Below are positions 13,781 to 25,510 of a stretch of 64,000 bases of DNA, one piece after another. This DNA is from Parietaria judaica. Its lineage: Eukaryota > Streptophyta > Magnoliopsida > Rosales > Urticaceae. The notes beneath the pieces are model-generated. The model was not told the origin of the DNA. It saw only the letters and a list, made by a program, of their open reading frames with translations, and made no database searches. Within the stretch, counting starts at the first letter, position 1. Every line of letters begins with the position of its first letter. The stretch covers positions 22,366,420-22,430,419 of the forward strand of contig OX940865.1 in the NCBI GenBank assembly GCA_954871525.1, read 5' to 3'. The position numbers were made by a program, and so were the translations under genes.

Positions 13781-14917
13781 ATAATTTGTTTATTAGTTCT
13801 AAAGATACGCGATCTTTACCTCTGTATTTTCTATCTACGCAATACAAATAAAGTATATCATCATCCTTTTTTTTTTTTTATAATTTATTATTATTTACAA
13901 AGATGATATTTTCCTCTTTCTAGTAACTATTAAGAACTCAAAACGAGCAAATATAAACATAAAGTTGACTATATATTACAGTGGGTTTTTTAAAGATGAA
14001 AAATATCATCACGTGACGCGTTTTCTTTCAAGAAATAATAAAAATAAATAGTCAAAGACTAATATATCACAAACGGGGCACAGCATATACGAATATACGA
14101 TTCTCTTTGATGTATTTGAGCTTTGTACTATACCACAAAATCAATATTTGGGCTGACTAATATGATTTCAATCATACTTTATAGAATTAATCATTTGTTT
14201 AATTTGATTAGTCAAAATTTGAAGAGGATATATATATGTGTATATGTAGACACACTCATACACTCATACTCATATTAAGTAACTGTTGAATCAATAATTA
14301 GCCTTACATTTATATGATTCATCTACAAATATAATAGATTTGGCTGCTGCAGCTTACGCATACGCGTAATTAGTGACATAAAATCAAGGAACATAATATA
14401 TTTATATATATATGTAAATGTCCTAATAGCAATAGGTAAGTAATAAGTAGTCAAATTATACTTAAGCAATGCGATATACGTAAGTTTATACATTTATATT
14501 ATATACTATATACGTATAAACGATTTTTCTCTATCTACTAATGACCTTGTTGATGTATATTTCTATACAAGGTTTACTTGATATTTGAGACTAATATAAA
14601 TTTAACTCTATAATGAATAAAAAATTTCACAAGCAGGTATATATGTTTGATTTTTTTTTTAAAGTAAAGATGAAGACCTGAAATCTCGCTAAGTGAACTC
14701 GAATCCCGATTATGTTGGTACCCAAAAAACACAAAGAAAGAACCGGGGCTTAAAATAATATAAATAAAAATATAAAAATTACACACCAAATAAAAGAGAA
14801 GAAGACTATCTAAACCTAAAATTCTCTCTCGAAAAATGTCATAGTTTACAAAAGAAAAGTGTATATAATCCGTGTGCGAAATCAAATTTTGAGCTTTAAA
14901 ACTAAATGATGCATCAA

Positions 14918-15040
14918 CTACTCTATTTTCTTCTTGAAAGATACGAAACACTCTGGAGTTGATGACTTCGACAAAGCGGGTGCATTTTGATGGAGGCTTG
15001 GGCCGATGTGCCGGAGATGACGTAAGTGCATGGATTGCAT
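14918..15040 (-). CDS. Possible 40-residue small ORF, unknown
   Basis: Reading the minus strand gives M-Q-S-M-H-L-R-H-L-R-H and ends in F-K-K-K-I-E-stop. The same frame stays open upstream of the ATG (KAPISPKIAPIKIVKISGL), and the stretch is more GC-rich than its surroundings, which suggests coding use or a coding relic. I do not recognise the family. It could equally be part of a decayed repeat. It lies about 900 bases upstream of bHLH gene 1 on the opposite strand. Confidence 0.2.
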   Translation of the reverse strand: MQSMHLRHLRHIGPSLHQNAPALSKSSTPECFVSFKKKIE

Positions 15041-15836
15041 GAGACCACTGATTTTGACGATCTTGATTGGCGCTATCTTGGGGCTGATTGGAGCTTTTAA
15101 TTCCCGTTTTTATTACGCTTATTTGCTTTATTTAATTATATTATTTACTTCCCGTGTTAAACTGATTTGATTCCATTTTTGGATCACTTCTTTCTCGGTT
15201 TCTCCTCTTCCTTTGGCCGAGCTCTATGTCATTGTACAACAATGAATATGTTTTCTTTAGCTTGATGAATAAATGAAAAATTTGACATTATATGTTGCAT
15301 ATTTGCGGTTTTATTATTTCCGATAAACTCTCCCTACATGACATTTGGATCACATATCTTTAATTTTCTTAATATCTGAGAAATGAAATTCACATAAATA
15401 TTATTCGAATTAGGCCACCGGCATATTAAAAAAAATAAAAAATTGAAAGATAAACTTCTCAAACTAGAATTGCATAGTACAATTTGACAAAAGTAGAGTT
15501 CCTGAACTTTTTTGCTTAAAGATAAATTTGAGAATAGTCTGCCTCAATTTAAATATAAATAGTTTTTAAAAACTTATATGATCAAACTGTCCCTTAAGAA
15601 AATCAGGGCTGTATAATATATGTCCTTTTATTAATAGAGTTCTAATCTAAGACCTTTTGTCTAACAAGCTTTATATTATTACCTTATGAATAAAATTATA
15701 TTATTTAATTCTCGTGTCAGGCACACTCTTTACATCCATATTATTTATAAGGGCCTTTCCAATTTATTTAAACATCATTATTTAACTTTTTCTTTGCGAA
15801 ATTCAACGCTAATTAAAATAATCATGAAAATCAGTG
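15041..15836. other. Proximal upstream region of bHLH gene 1
   Basis: AT-rich DNA without a convincing gene. It contains the immediate promoter of bHLH gene 1. Confidence 0.5.
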
Positions 15837-15844
15837 TATATATA
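15837..15844 (+). promoter_or_regulatory. TATA box of bHLH gene 1
   Basis: TATATATA, 79 bases before the chosen ATG. The other four bHLH genes have a TATA element at nearly the same distance (about 80-95 bases). Confidence 0.55.
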
Positions 15845-15922
15845 CATATATATGTTAGCTTCAGTTGTTCAGTAGCTAGTAACCAAACAAGATTTCTTCC
15901 ATTTCACTTCATCAAGTACAAC

Positions 15923-16858
15923 ATGTTGGCTCTGTACTCTTCGTCTGCAGTTCCAGCCATTGGAATGGCCTTCCAAGACTATGACCTGCAGAGACAACAG
16001 CCCTCTTACAACACGTTGGACGATGTTTCCGAGTCGGCCGCGTTTTCTCGTCTCGATTACGAGTACCTGAAGATCGCTGAAGATCGGGATCAATCTCCTC
16101 CGTCGAGCACCGGCATCACTGGCGGTGACCCTACGGTGGCGAAGAAGCTCAATCACAACGCTAGCGAGCGCGATCGCCGCCGGAAGCTGAACTCTTTGTA
16201 CTCCTCGCTCCGATCGCTCCTTCCGGCCACAGATCAAATGGTACTAATTTCTTCCGTATGTTTGAAAAAATTTGCTCTGATCAGGATCTAGGGTTGATTT
16301 TGACTTTTGAGCTTCTCATCTGATCATCGTGATCCATTTTTTCTCAGAAAAAGCTTAGCAATCCAGCGACGGTTTCGCGGGCGCTGAGGTACGTCCCGGA
16401 GCTGCAAAGGCAAGTTCAGGCGCTGATCAAGAAGAAAGAAGAGCTCTTGTCTAGGGTTTGGAAAAAAGTTAATTTGATTTGCCTAGACAAGCAGAAGAAG
16501 AGCTCGGCGTGGCGCGCTTTGTCGGTCGTGTCGGAAAACAGACTAAACGACGGAGAAGTAGTTCTTCACATTTGGACATTCAAGGCTCAAGAGACGCCAT
16601 TGTCGTACATCTTGCTTGATCTTCAAGAAGACGGCTTGTCGTTGCTAAACGCCACTTCTCATGAATCGTTCGGAGACCGAATCTTCTATACTTTACATCT
16701 TCAGGTAATAATACATATATATAAAAATATATATGAAAATATGCACTATAATATTATTCTATAGGTCTCCCATGTGTTATCTCAAATTAAAACATATAAA
16801 ATGTTCATATTTTAATATATTTTTTGCTTGGTTTATGCAGGATCTCAACTTTTGGTGA
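15923..16858 (+). CDS. bHLH38/39-like: bHLH subgroup Ib transcription factor 1 (bHLH38/39/100/101-like)
   Basis: Exons 15923-16240, 16348-16704 and 16841-16858 give 230 residues. The start MLALYSSS fits the MLALSPP-type start of the minus-strand genes; an in-frame upstream ATG exists (15,686), but it lies beyond the TATA box. The bHLH domain spans about residues 75-130, split by intron 1 after LLPATDQM: the basic region [14 protein letters not shown] keeps the H-E-R residues that read E-box/G-box DNA, and the second helix is KKLSNPATVSRALRYVPELQ. A leucine-rich coiled coil follows (QVQALIKKKEELLSR), then an ACT-like C-terminal part. Subgroup Ib factors are nuclear, are induced by iron starvation and pair with FIT to activate ferric reductase and iron transporter genes. 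Odd point: exon 3 adds only DLNFW, whereas the minus-strand genes add 28-31 residues. Confidence 0.92.
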
Positions 16859-17120
16859 AGACAATCTCTTTATTTTTTGAGCCTTACATACATTGTTCAT
16901 GTCCAATTATTAAGGACATGAGTGTAATTATATATGAGTGCATAGTGGTCAATTATTAAATATAGTGTATTTGAGTTGTATTTTTTTTTTAATGAGATAA
17001 CCAATTTTATTTTCTATGCATTTCTTTTTTATAATAATGGGATGCTACACAAATATGTATTAAACGATAAAAGAAGTACGTGTCATATGAAACGTAATAA
17101 CTATTTTATTAATAACTAAT
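16859..17120. other. 3' flank of bHLH gene 1
   Basis: Its 3' UTR is similar to the 3' flank of bHLH gene 2 (shared TTCATGTCCA...ATTAAGG.CATGA and the TTTTTGAGTTGT-like stretch before a TGAGAT.ACCAATT word). The tandem copy therefore extends past the stop codon. Confidence 0.6.
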
Positions 17121-18062
17121 GGGTAAATTACGGCTAAAATACCCAATGATTCAAATTTTTTTAATTATGTACCCAAAGTTTTTTTTGGTGGCTATAATAC
17201 CCAAAGTTTATTCCGTTAACGCCAAACGAACCCACCGTTAAATCTCCGTTATTTTTCCCGCGGCTAAAATACCCAATGTTTCATTTTTTTTTAATTATGT
17301 ACCCAAAGTTTTTTTTTGGTGGCTATAATACCCAAAGTTTATTCTGTTAATGCCAAATGTACCCACCGTTAAATTTCCGTTATTTCGCCCGCGTGGCACA
17401 TATTTTTTTTAATAGGGTTTAGGGTTTAATATAAAATTTATAATATTGTTTATAAATATTTATAAAAATAACATTTATATACACATTTTATAGATTATGT
17501 AATTTATAAATGTAATATATAATATATCTAGCATAAAGTTATTTCAATCTATTAATTATGAATATTTACATGGAATGTTATTTATTATATTTTTTAACAT
17601 ATTTTATTATATAGTTATAATTGAATTTTACATGTTACATTTTATAAATTATATAATTTGTAAATGTTAAATATAAATTATCTACTTCAAGGTTTTAAAT
17701 ACCGTTTGCCGATGTCGTTTTGCACTTTTCATTTTATGGATATATTGCTTGTCGATTGGTATCTCATAGGTAAATCGATGGATATGCCGGTGGGTATGTT
17801 TGGCGTTAACGGAATAAACTTTGGGTATTACAGCCACCAAAAAAAAACTTTGGGTACATAATTAAAAAAATGGAAACATTGGGTATTTTAGCCGCAGTTT
17901 ACCCTTATAATATATGCCACGCGGGCGAAATAACAGAGATTTAACGGTGGGTACATTTGGCGTTAACAGAATAAACTTTGGGTATTATAGCCACCAAAAA
18001 AAAACTTTAGGTATATAATTAAAAATAAATGAAACATTGGGTATTTTAGCCGCAGTTTACCC
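17121..18062. mobile_element. Non-autonomous Mutator-like element (MULE) with 9-bp target duplication
   Basis: Flanked on both sides by ATAACTAAT (17,112-17,120 and 18,063-18,071), the 9-bp duplication typical of MULEs. The ends are inverted: left GGGTAAATTACGGCTAAAAT, right its near complement ending GCCGCAGTTTACCC. Each end carries the terminal unit twice (left period 130 bases, 17,131 and 17,261; right copies near 17,880 and 18,040). The middle holds a piece of another repeat family (17,686-17,795), also found in the 23.4-25.5 kb element. No transposase is present. Confidence 0.85.
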
Positions 18063-18167
18063 ATAACTAATTTGTTTATCCTTAATATATTTAAATTTAT
18101 TTGTACGTAATAAAGTTGCGCCATGTTTTGTCCATGCAGATAATCAAAGTAATTCATATACACTAAT

Positions 18168-18959
18168 TAGGGGTGAAAATTTTGTCACCGTTTATCGGTA
18201 TCGTCTCGGTATCGGTATCGATCTCGGATCGGTTTTTAAAAAAAACTGATAAATTTAGTTTAAAACCGAGAACCGATACTTATCGGTATCGGAAACCGAT
18301 ACCGATACCGAGAAACGATACTGATACCAAATTTCTCGAATATCGGTATCGGTTTCGGTTTTGAACTACATGTCGTTTTTTATTATACTACATGTCGTTT
18401 TTTTATAATATAACAGATTTTATATTACAATGCAAATAGGTTTGTAACGTTGAATATAATATATATGTAATAATTATGCTTTTATATTTGTTAAATGAAA
18501 GTTTCTTTTAATTTTTTATTGTAGAAGAAAACTTCGAAGTTCCCGTTTCAACTTCCGTCCCCTCCGCTCTTACCGGTGGTATTAGTAACATGGCCAAGAA
18601 AAAAGACGAGGCGAAATCAAAGAAAAAAGAGAAGGCGAAACCAAAATCAAAGAAAAAGAAATGACATGTTTTAATTATGTTTGATGTTTTTATGTATTAG
18701 ACATGTATTTTTATATTTCGGACATGGTATTTTGTATTATTTTTGGATTTTTCCCCGGGTTGTTCTCGGTTTATGTCTCGGTTTATTTATCGGTTTTTGT
18801 TTATTTTTTCTCGGTCTCGGTCTCGGTATCGGTTTGATAAAAAACCAATAAATTTTAGAACCGATACCAATACCAATACCAAAAAACAAAATCTCGATTA
18901 TTCAATACCAATACCAAAAAATACTAATTTACCGATTATCGGTACCGGTTTCACCCCTA
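18168..18959. mobile_element. hAT-type element, 792 bp, with a Lys-rich coding tail
   Basis: The 8-bp target duplication ACACTAAT is perfect (18,160-18,167 and 18,960-18,967). Terminal inverted repeats are TAGGGGTGAAA / TTTCACCCCTA. The subterminal regions are arrays of CGGTATCGGTATCG-type words in opposite orientations. Between them is a 46-codon open stretch (18,524-18,664, + strand) beginning EENFEVPVSTSVPSALTGG and ending in KPKSKKKK-stop. This may be the C-terminal end of the lost transposase, or a captured exon. Confidence 0.88.
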
Positions 18960-19102
18960 ACACTAATCAACAAAAATAACTTAGCAAGATAATGTTAACG
19001 ACAACGAAACACATTAATTAAGAACTTCCCTTTGTATCCAATCCACTTGATTATCATGAAATATTATTGATCGGTCGGTGATATGAGATCGAATCTACTT
19101 GA

Positions 19103-20041
19103 TGTAAGAACATTGCATTGTATTCCGCAATTTGTGTTCGGTTTTGTCATCATGTGTAACAACAGGTGATGTGAAAGACTTTCCATATATGACTCGTGCA
19201 AAAGATGTGGCTCAATCATCAAGAAGATCTATGCAATCATAATAAAGTCAATAGGCATAACTTGACGTGATATCTTAGCTGTTGGGAGATATTATCGCAT
19301 TCATGGAGGTCATTTATTTCTGGAGATTTGATTGCCATTTTCGGACTGGATAAGGCTGTCACAGGAGTTGTCGGAACAAGTGTCAAAGCAACAACGGAGT
19401 TAATGACCAGAATCTTCATCAGAGTTAATGTTCAAGATCTTCATAGTCATCACCACGATCTTAATCATGAATCTACATAATCAATGAGTGGTTTGCAACA
19501 TCAGCCCCTTGAATAGTTGTGATTGAAGATTGCCAATTTTCCCTTCAATCACCCAAGATCATGGAGCCTTTATTGCCTTTTTTGGAAACCAATTTGACCG
19601 GCTATTTAACCTTTGCTGGTTGTGGTTATCAACTAGCACATGAAAATGTAAAAATCAGCTCAAATAAACCTGGAGGGTCTTGCGATCTCAATCGAGGAAT
19701 GACGACCGACTGTTCGACGGTTGAAGCATCCAAGGCCGTTTCCGGTAGAGGAGTGCTCGCTTTTTCCCTGGAGTTGGATCACCAGTTGCGCCTGGTCTTG
19801 ATGGGGAGTTGTCTATTCCCTTGTGAAACTCATATAAGTATCCTGTATAACCGTGTAACATTTTTGAATATTTTCCATTGGAATAAAGTATCTGGGTCAG
19901 TGCCCCGCAGAGTAGGTTCCCACGAAGGGTTCACGAACTGCGTTACCAAATATCGCGTGTTCACTTGTCTTTTAGTTATGTGCGTGTTTGGTGATTTGGG
20001 CGTTTTACTCTATGTTGATATACTTGTCATGACCGATTTCA
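19103..20041. mobile_element. Solo LTR, probably Ty1-copia type
   Basis: Begins TGTAAGAAC and ends GATTTCA, flanked by the 5-bp target duplication CTTGA (19,098-19,102 and 20,042-20,046). Inside are a TATA-like site (CATATAAGTA, about 19,830), an AATAAAG site (about 19,883) and a U5-like stretch (CACGAACTGCGTTACC) typical of copia LTRs. There is no primer-binding site or gag-pol next to it, so the internal region was lost by LTR-LTR recombination. The 175-codon open frame inside (19,519-20,046) is not a gene. Confidence 0.8.
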
Positions 20042-20046
20042 CTTGA

Positions 20047-20648
20047 TACAAACTTCCCTTTCTATCCACATCAATAAAAGTTATACGATAAAATATACTC
20101 AAATTAATGTAAATTGATTCTTCATCATACCATGACGGAGGTTGATCACTTCTCCAAATATTTAGAAGATGTACTACATATAAATACACCTGTACTACTA
20201 GGGTTTCAAGGTCGAATTTGATAAATGTTATCACTAATCGATAAATTCGATTACATGCTTATAAAAACAGAAATAAAGAAAATGTAATTCATTCAAGTAC
20301 GGAAACGCGTTTCTTGTCGTGCTACCAATTCAAGCTACCACCTTAGATTCAACGCTATAATAAACACATATAATCATATATAAATACTTTAATTGAACTT
20401 TGAGTGTGGGGCTCAAACTCTCTACGACGTTTAAATAAACTTTCAAACCACGGCCGTACCAACTTTCATATTAATTTTGAATATCGTTAAGCGTATTTTC
20501 AGCGTAAGCCCGTCCCATGGAGTCCACGTGCATGGTTGACTCCATCACTGGGTTGGCGCCATCATTTTCCTCGGAGGAGATTCCCAAACTATTCATCCGA
20601 AGTCTGGGCTAAACTTAAGTACGGTCCTATGTATAGGATATGTCCCCG

Positions 20649-20695
<47 letters not shown>

Positions 20696-21479
20696 TTCAG
20701 GTGACAACAATGCTATCGATAACAATATATACATAGCTCATTTCTTAAAAACCAAATCTGAATACTAGAAAAGAAAAGCCTCATTAGTTTATAAGTAAAA
20801 AAGATTTGAAATATAGAGAAGCTAAGTGATGGGCAACACTATTTCTCAGTCATTTTGAAAAATGTCAAATCACAATATAAGATTTCCGCCGGAGGAACTG
20901 GACCGCCCTCTTTTGAGTTGGTTACAATCGCGAATGGTACATGATGAAGCCACTTTATTAGGAAGAGCCATTCTCAAATCGCAGCAAGCTCCGGTGCACG
21001 AATCGAGCAATTATTCTCGGCACATGGCCACCACAAATCTTCCTTCGCCGTCACGGATGCAACCCCAACCCGTAGACATTGTTTTCCTCTCCATATGCCG
21101 CGTCCGTATTGCGCTTCCACATGAAAAGATGGAACATTAAGATTTGAGGAGGTGTTGTCACTGAACTAAACAAAAGACTTTAATTCGTTGGAAAGAAAAA
21201 CCGCTCTGTCAAAAAAATTGTTCACCTTCAATTTCCAATAACAAATTTCCTTTAGCATTATGGTAAGAAAATCAAAATTATGAGTAATTGGGTTTACCCC
21301 AAGCTCTCGCAAATTTTTATATTAATTAGTGTTGTTTAAAGATGAGTTAAAACAAGAATAGTTCATGGGGCTTGAGTTACGACTCTTTTTTTTTTTTTTT
21401 TTACTTAGCTCATTATATAGTTAATTTGAATCATAAGCACATCATTGATTGTGAACTAATTAACCTGCCAAATTTATTT
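20047..21479. other. Intergenic DNA with microsatellite and an unassigned ORF
   Basis: Contains a perfect (TA)n run at 20,652-20,693 and the ORF at 20,862-21,140 (listed separately). The remainder is unassigned. Confidence 0.5.
20862..21140 (+). pseudogene. 92-codon ORF of unknown family, with a decayed copy at 27,350-27,470
   Basis: Codes for MSNHNIRFPPEELDRPLLSW and continues QSRMVHDEATLLGRAIL. A second stretch at about 27,350-27,470 aligns with it but has stops and shifts (LNRL, two stops, CMVYDESALPGEAPR against LSWLQSRMVHDEATLLGRAIL). I do not recognise the family. Two diverged copies in the two bHLH blocks suggest an old gene or transcribed unit duplicated with the cluster. Whether it is expressed cannot be told. 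Confidence 0.3.
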
Positions 21480-22330
21480 GCTTTTTAAGTCGCCAATATA
21501 TATAAAATTGTGGCAGATAGATCATAGATGATATTTGTTTATTGTATGCTATAAACATATTTGTGCAAAACAACTATGACATACGCAACTACATTAACGT
21601 TATTTAAAAAAATATTATTTATTTTCTGTTATACATATATATAAGTATAAAGATAATTTATTATGGGATCTAGGAATCAAGTAAAGGAATGTTCTATCAA
21701 TAAAGTTTGATGTTGCTTGTCAAGAACAAAAAGCAAACTACAAAATTTCACAATTTAATCCATTATTTATATTTATTTATAAGATAATACGCCACTGTTT
21801 CCAAAATTACAACATCATAAATTTTCATAAACATACTCGCATCATCGGACAAGTAAACTGGAACGAAACCGGTAAGGGAGGGCACATTTAGAAATCATAT
21901 ACCGGGCGTAAGTCGTTATTGTTTACCAATTTTAATATATATTTTCTGAATATTATTACTTTAATTTTACCTTCTAAAATGGTTATGACTAGATTACTTT
22001 GTTGATTTAAAATTAAACTATTTTTTTTCGGCATCTTTATATCATTAATAATTTTTTGCTATTTGTATAGAGGTAAAGGAAACTTAACATCGAAATTAAT
22101 ATTATATTCTATTGGGATTGGATGTGATGATAATTGGAATTCAGCAAAAATTTCTGATGAACCTCTCAAATTACTATTTCTTCACTTGAGTATTTATATT
22201 TTATTTTCAAGAGTAAATTAAAGATGTGTCGTTGTCAATGTCTTATGATATTAAGAAACGTATGACAACGATACCTTAGAATAAGCTAATTAATAATTAA
22301 TTGATTTAATTAAGTTTTCATTAAAAAATT

Positions 22331-22510
22331 GAGTGAGGGAAGCACGAGCCTCCACGAGCTTAGAGCTGAAAATGTTCATAAGACACTCGCTTGGATCCAA
22401 CAAACCACGTGAATTATAATATTAAAGCTTGTATAAATCCACCTAGTTCATTTCTATATCAATTTATCATGTTTTGAGGAGTGCATCGTCATCATAATTA
22501 ATTAATTTCT
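22331..22510 (+). promoter_or_regulatory. Putative upstream control module F2 with G-box
   Basis: Homologous to F1 in the first block: AAGCACGAG, CACGAGCTTAGA, ACACTCGCTTGGATCC, then CACGTG at 22,406-22,411 followed by AATTATAATAT and TCGTCATCATAATTAAT. The second G-box of F1 has decayed here to CCACCTAG. It now lies 5.3 kb upstream of bHLH gene 2, pushed out in part by the inserted element. Confidence 0.45.
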
Positions 22511-23360
22511 TTGTTTTTCTCCGATATAGTTTTTACAATTTTATATGTAGATTCTCATATTCTAATACCCCCTAAACAATATTATGTGTATCAAATTTCT
22601 TTACCAAATTTCACTTTGTATTAAGTCGCCCTTCAAATATTTTTTTTAATCAATTTGGTCCCCTGAAATTTCAATTATATCAAATGCTCTTTATCCGTAA
22701 ATGTTTATTTATTTTTGGTTAAATTTAAAAAATATTTATCAATGATATGAGTCATATGATTAGAGTGACGAATTTTGAGACTTTGGGGATTGCGAAGGGC
22801 CGCACGAAGTAATACGTAATTATAATTCTATGTTATAAGATTTTATAAGATTTAGTTACATTAATTACGGGATAATATTGGATGCTAATAAAAGTAAAAT
22901 AATCAGAATATATATATATATATATATATTTGTCATTAAATGCGCAAAACATAATACAAGAAAATGAGGGTACTTTTTATTTATAATAATCAAAATTAAG
23001 AAAATAATTTTTGTGTAAATATGAATAATTATGGCAAACTTACTCAAAATAAACAGAGCTATAATTGGTTTTCAGTAAAACAAAATAACGGCAAATATAC
23101 TCAAAGTCCACAAATACATACCACGAAGCGATCAATTTCAATATTCCTGTTATCTACTTTATAAAATATGGGTCATGAACACTTTAATAATCACTTGCAA
23201 ACGAACACACATAGATCATTAAACTCAACATTTCAAGAGAAGTAATATTTTAAAAATCATTTTCTTCTATGTTTTTCAATTACAAAGGTAAAGTTGCTAT
23301 CTTAATGTAGACGTCCACACGCCTAAATTAATTTCTTAAAAATTTTATCTGTTGTTCGGA

Positions 23361-25510
23361 ACATAGTTTTAAATATCGGGGCATATCGTCGATATATCCA
23401 CGACATGCCGCTAAAATGAGATATGCGGTACGATATTCCAAATAAATCGTTGTCGTTTTCGGATTTATCGCGATATGTCCTTCGATCCTCCGGAAAAATA
23501 TCTTTTTCGTTTAAGCCTACAAATCTCGATAAAGTGCTTGATATTCCAAAAAATCCTAGTTTCAGAATCCTCCTTTCTCTTATTTCGCGACTAGCTATCG
23601 GTGTATCTCTCTTCTCCGTCGAATTTCACGAGCGGGAGCACAAATCTTCCCATATTTCGCATGTTTTTGGTCAAAATCGCAAGGTATGTCTATGGAAATT
23701 TCATTTGTTTCATGTTATTTTGGCTATTTGCGAATTTGCTTGATGATTTGGGGGAAATTAGTATTTTTAGGGTTTGTGAATATTTTTAGGGGAAAATCGC
23801 AAGGTATGCTCGAGATTTACGTTTTATGTTTATGGTTTGTTAAATTTTCAATTTCTATGTTAAACATGATGATAATCATTTGTTACGGTTTTGGACTATA
23901 ATGTTCATATTTCTAGTTCGTACTCTATGTTTGTAGTTATGTTTGTATTTCGTACTTTAAGACTTTATTATAATGCCTACTTGATTGTTCTATGTTACGT
24001 TGACACTTGACATTGAAGGGGATAAACTTGAACTCTGACCTTATCCTAGCAAGTTGCAACTTTGCTTAGATAAGTGATGACGTTTTTTTCTTGCTTGGCT
24101 ATCAAGTATGGGCATTATAGTAATTTTAGTGGATTTTCTCTAGCTACAAAAGGCCAGCAAGTAGTTGTATCCAAGGTGTTAAATTTCGCGATTTTCCATG
24201 GAAATGTCGACCGGTTTTCGTTTCTCGAGGATATGCGAAAGGAAAACCTTTTCGTTTCGCTGGTTTTTTACCATTTTTCGCGAAATTCGCATGAGCAGGT
24301 GGATGGAATATCGTTTTTCGTTTTTGTGAGTAAAAATTGCGAAAAATGGTTGGAATTTTGCGAAAAATCATATTTTTGATAAATTTCGGCAAAAATACCG
24401 ATTAAACTTTCGGCAAAAACAATTAACTTACTAATATTATACACTTCAAATAGTATTATACACTTAACATACATATTAAATTCATCTAACATACATATAC
24501 ACTTAATATTCATATTCATTTAATATTATACACTTCAACTAATATTAAATTTGTTAACATACATATATACAATTAACATGCATATTCACTTAATATTACA
24601 CACTTAATTAACATACATATATTTACTTTACATAATAATTGACTTAATATTATACACTTCAAGTAATAAAGTGACTTAATATTATACATTTCACCTAAAT
24701 ATTTAAGTTACAACTGTGTTTTGTTGTATATAATTATGTCTTGTATTTATTAAATATGTAGTTTTGAACCTATATAAATATCTTGCTTAAATACTCAAAT
24801 ATTTTTTACAAAATATCCGTCGAAAACCCCATCGGCATGCGGTATGCCCATGCGAAAAATGCGGTATATGCGGCATGCGGCATTTTTTTTTTTTTTTTAC
24901 AATTTGCTCATCGACATACCCATCGGCAAGCGATATATCCATAAAACAGAAAATGCGAAACGACATCGGCAAGCGACATTTTAAGCCTTGGTTGTATCAA
25001 TTCACTCCAGCAATACAATATAATTCGACACCTCTCTCACTAAAATCTCCTTGCTTTATTCAGAGCACACTATTATATATATATATACTTTATTCATATA
25101 CAAAAAGTGTGCTTGTGACGTTTTCCTTGTGCAAAAGTGTGCTTATACTTATTTGAGTGTGCTTTGTGGCATAAGTTCCAAAATATTTGGAACTAACAGA
25201 CATTATGTTATATTCTATGTTTGTGACTTTTTGTAATATTATGTGTTTTCATAATATTATGATTTATGAATGTGTTTTATTTATTAAATAGGTAATATAT
25301 AAACTATCTATTATATATATAAATATATAATTGAAATACTTATAATATTTTCCGAAATGTCCGTCGATATTTCGATCGGCAAGCGATATATCCGTGAAGT
25401 AATGCGATATTATTGGCAAGCGATATATATTTTTCTTCGGATTTATCCATCGGCAAGCGATATATCCGTAAAATGGAGAGTGCGAAACGATATCGATATT
25501 TAAAACCATG
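23361..25510. mobile_element. 2.15-kb composite TIR element
   Basis: Left end ACATAGTTTTAAATATCG and right end (read inward) CATGGTTTTAAATATCG are inverted copies. GTTCGGA flanks both sides (23,354-23,360 and 25,511-25,517). The inside is built from repeats of CGGCAAGCGATATATCC near the right end (about 25,365-25,500), a second nested right end (about 24,815-24,985, matching 17,686-17,795 in inverse) and a patch (24,170-24,420) similar to 63,700-63,840. No transposase is recognisable. The class is uncertain: a 7-8-bp duplication would suit hAT. Confidence 0.65.
24420..24700. repeat. AT-rich minisatellite (ACTTAATATTATACACTTCA units)
   Basis: Imperfect repeats of ACTTAATATTATACACTTCA alternating with TTAACATACATAT units, inside the 23.4-25.5 kb element. 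Confidence 0.75.

Noticed and set aside
14574..14951. 125-codon ORF on -
   Set aside because: AT-driven composition (F, I, Y, K rich) with no domain; overlaps a different frame with better coding character.
15686..15922. In-frame upstream extension of bHLH gene 1
   Set aside because: It lies upstream of or across the TATA box and is not shared by gene 2; the MLALYSS start matches the family.
17664..17861. 65-codon ORF on +
   Set aside because: Lies in the MULE and reads through the nested repeat into its right terminal unit.
19519..20046. 175-codon ORF on +
   Set aside because: It lies inside the solo LTR and runs into the target duplication; no domain is seen.
24144..24519. Overlapping ORFs on both strands at 24.1-24.5 kb
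   Set aside because: By-products of the repeat patch in the composite element, which recurs at 63.7 kb.
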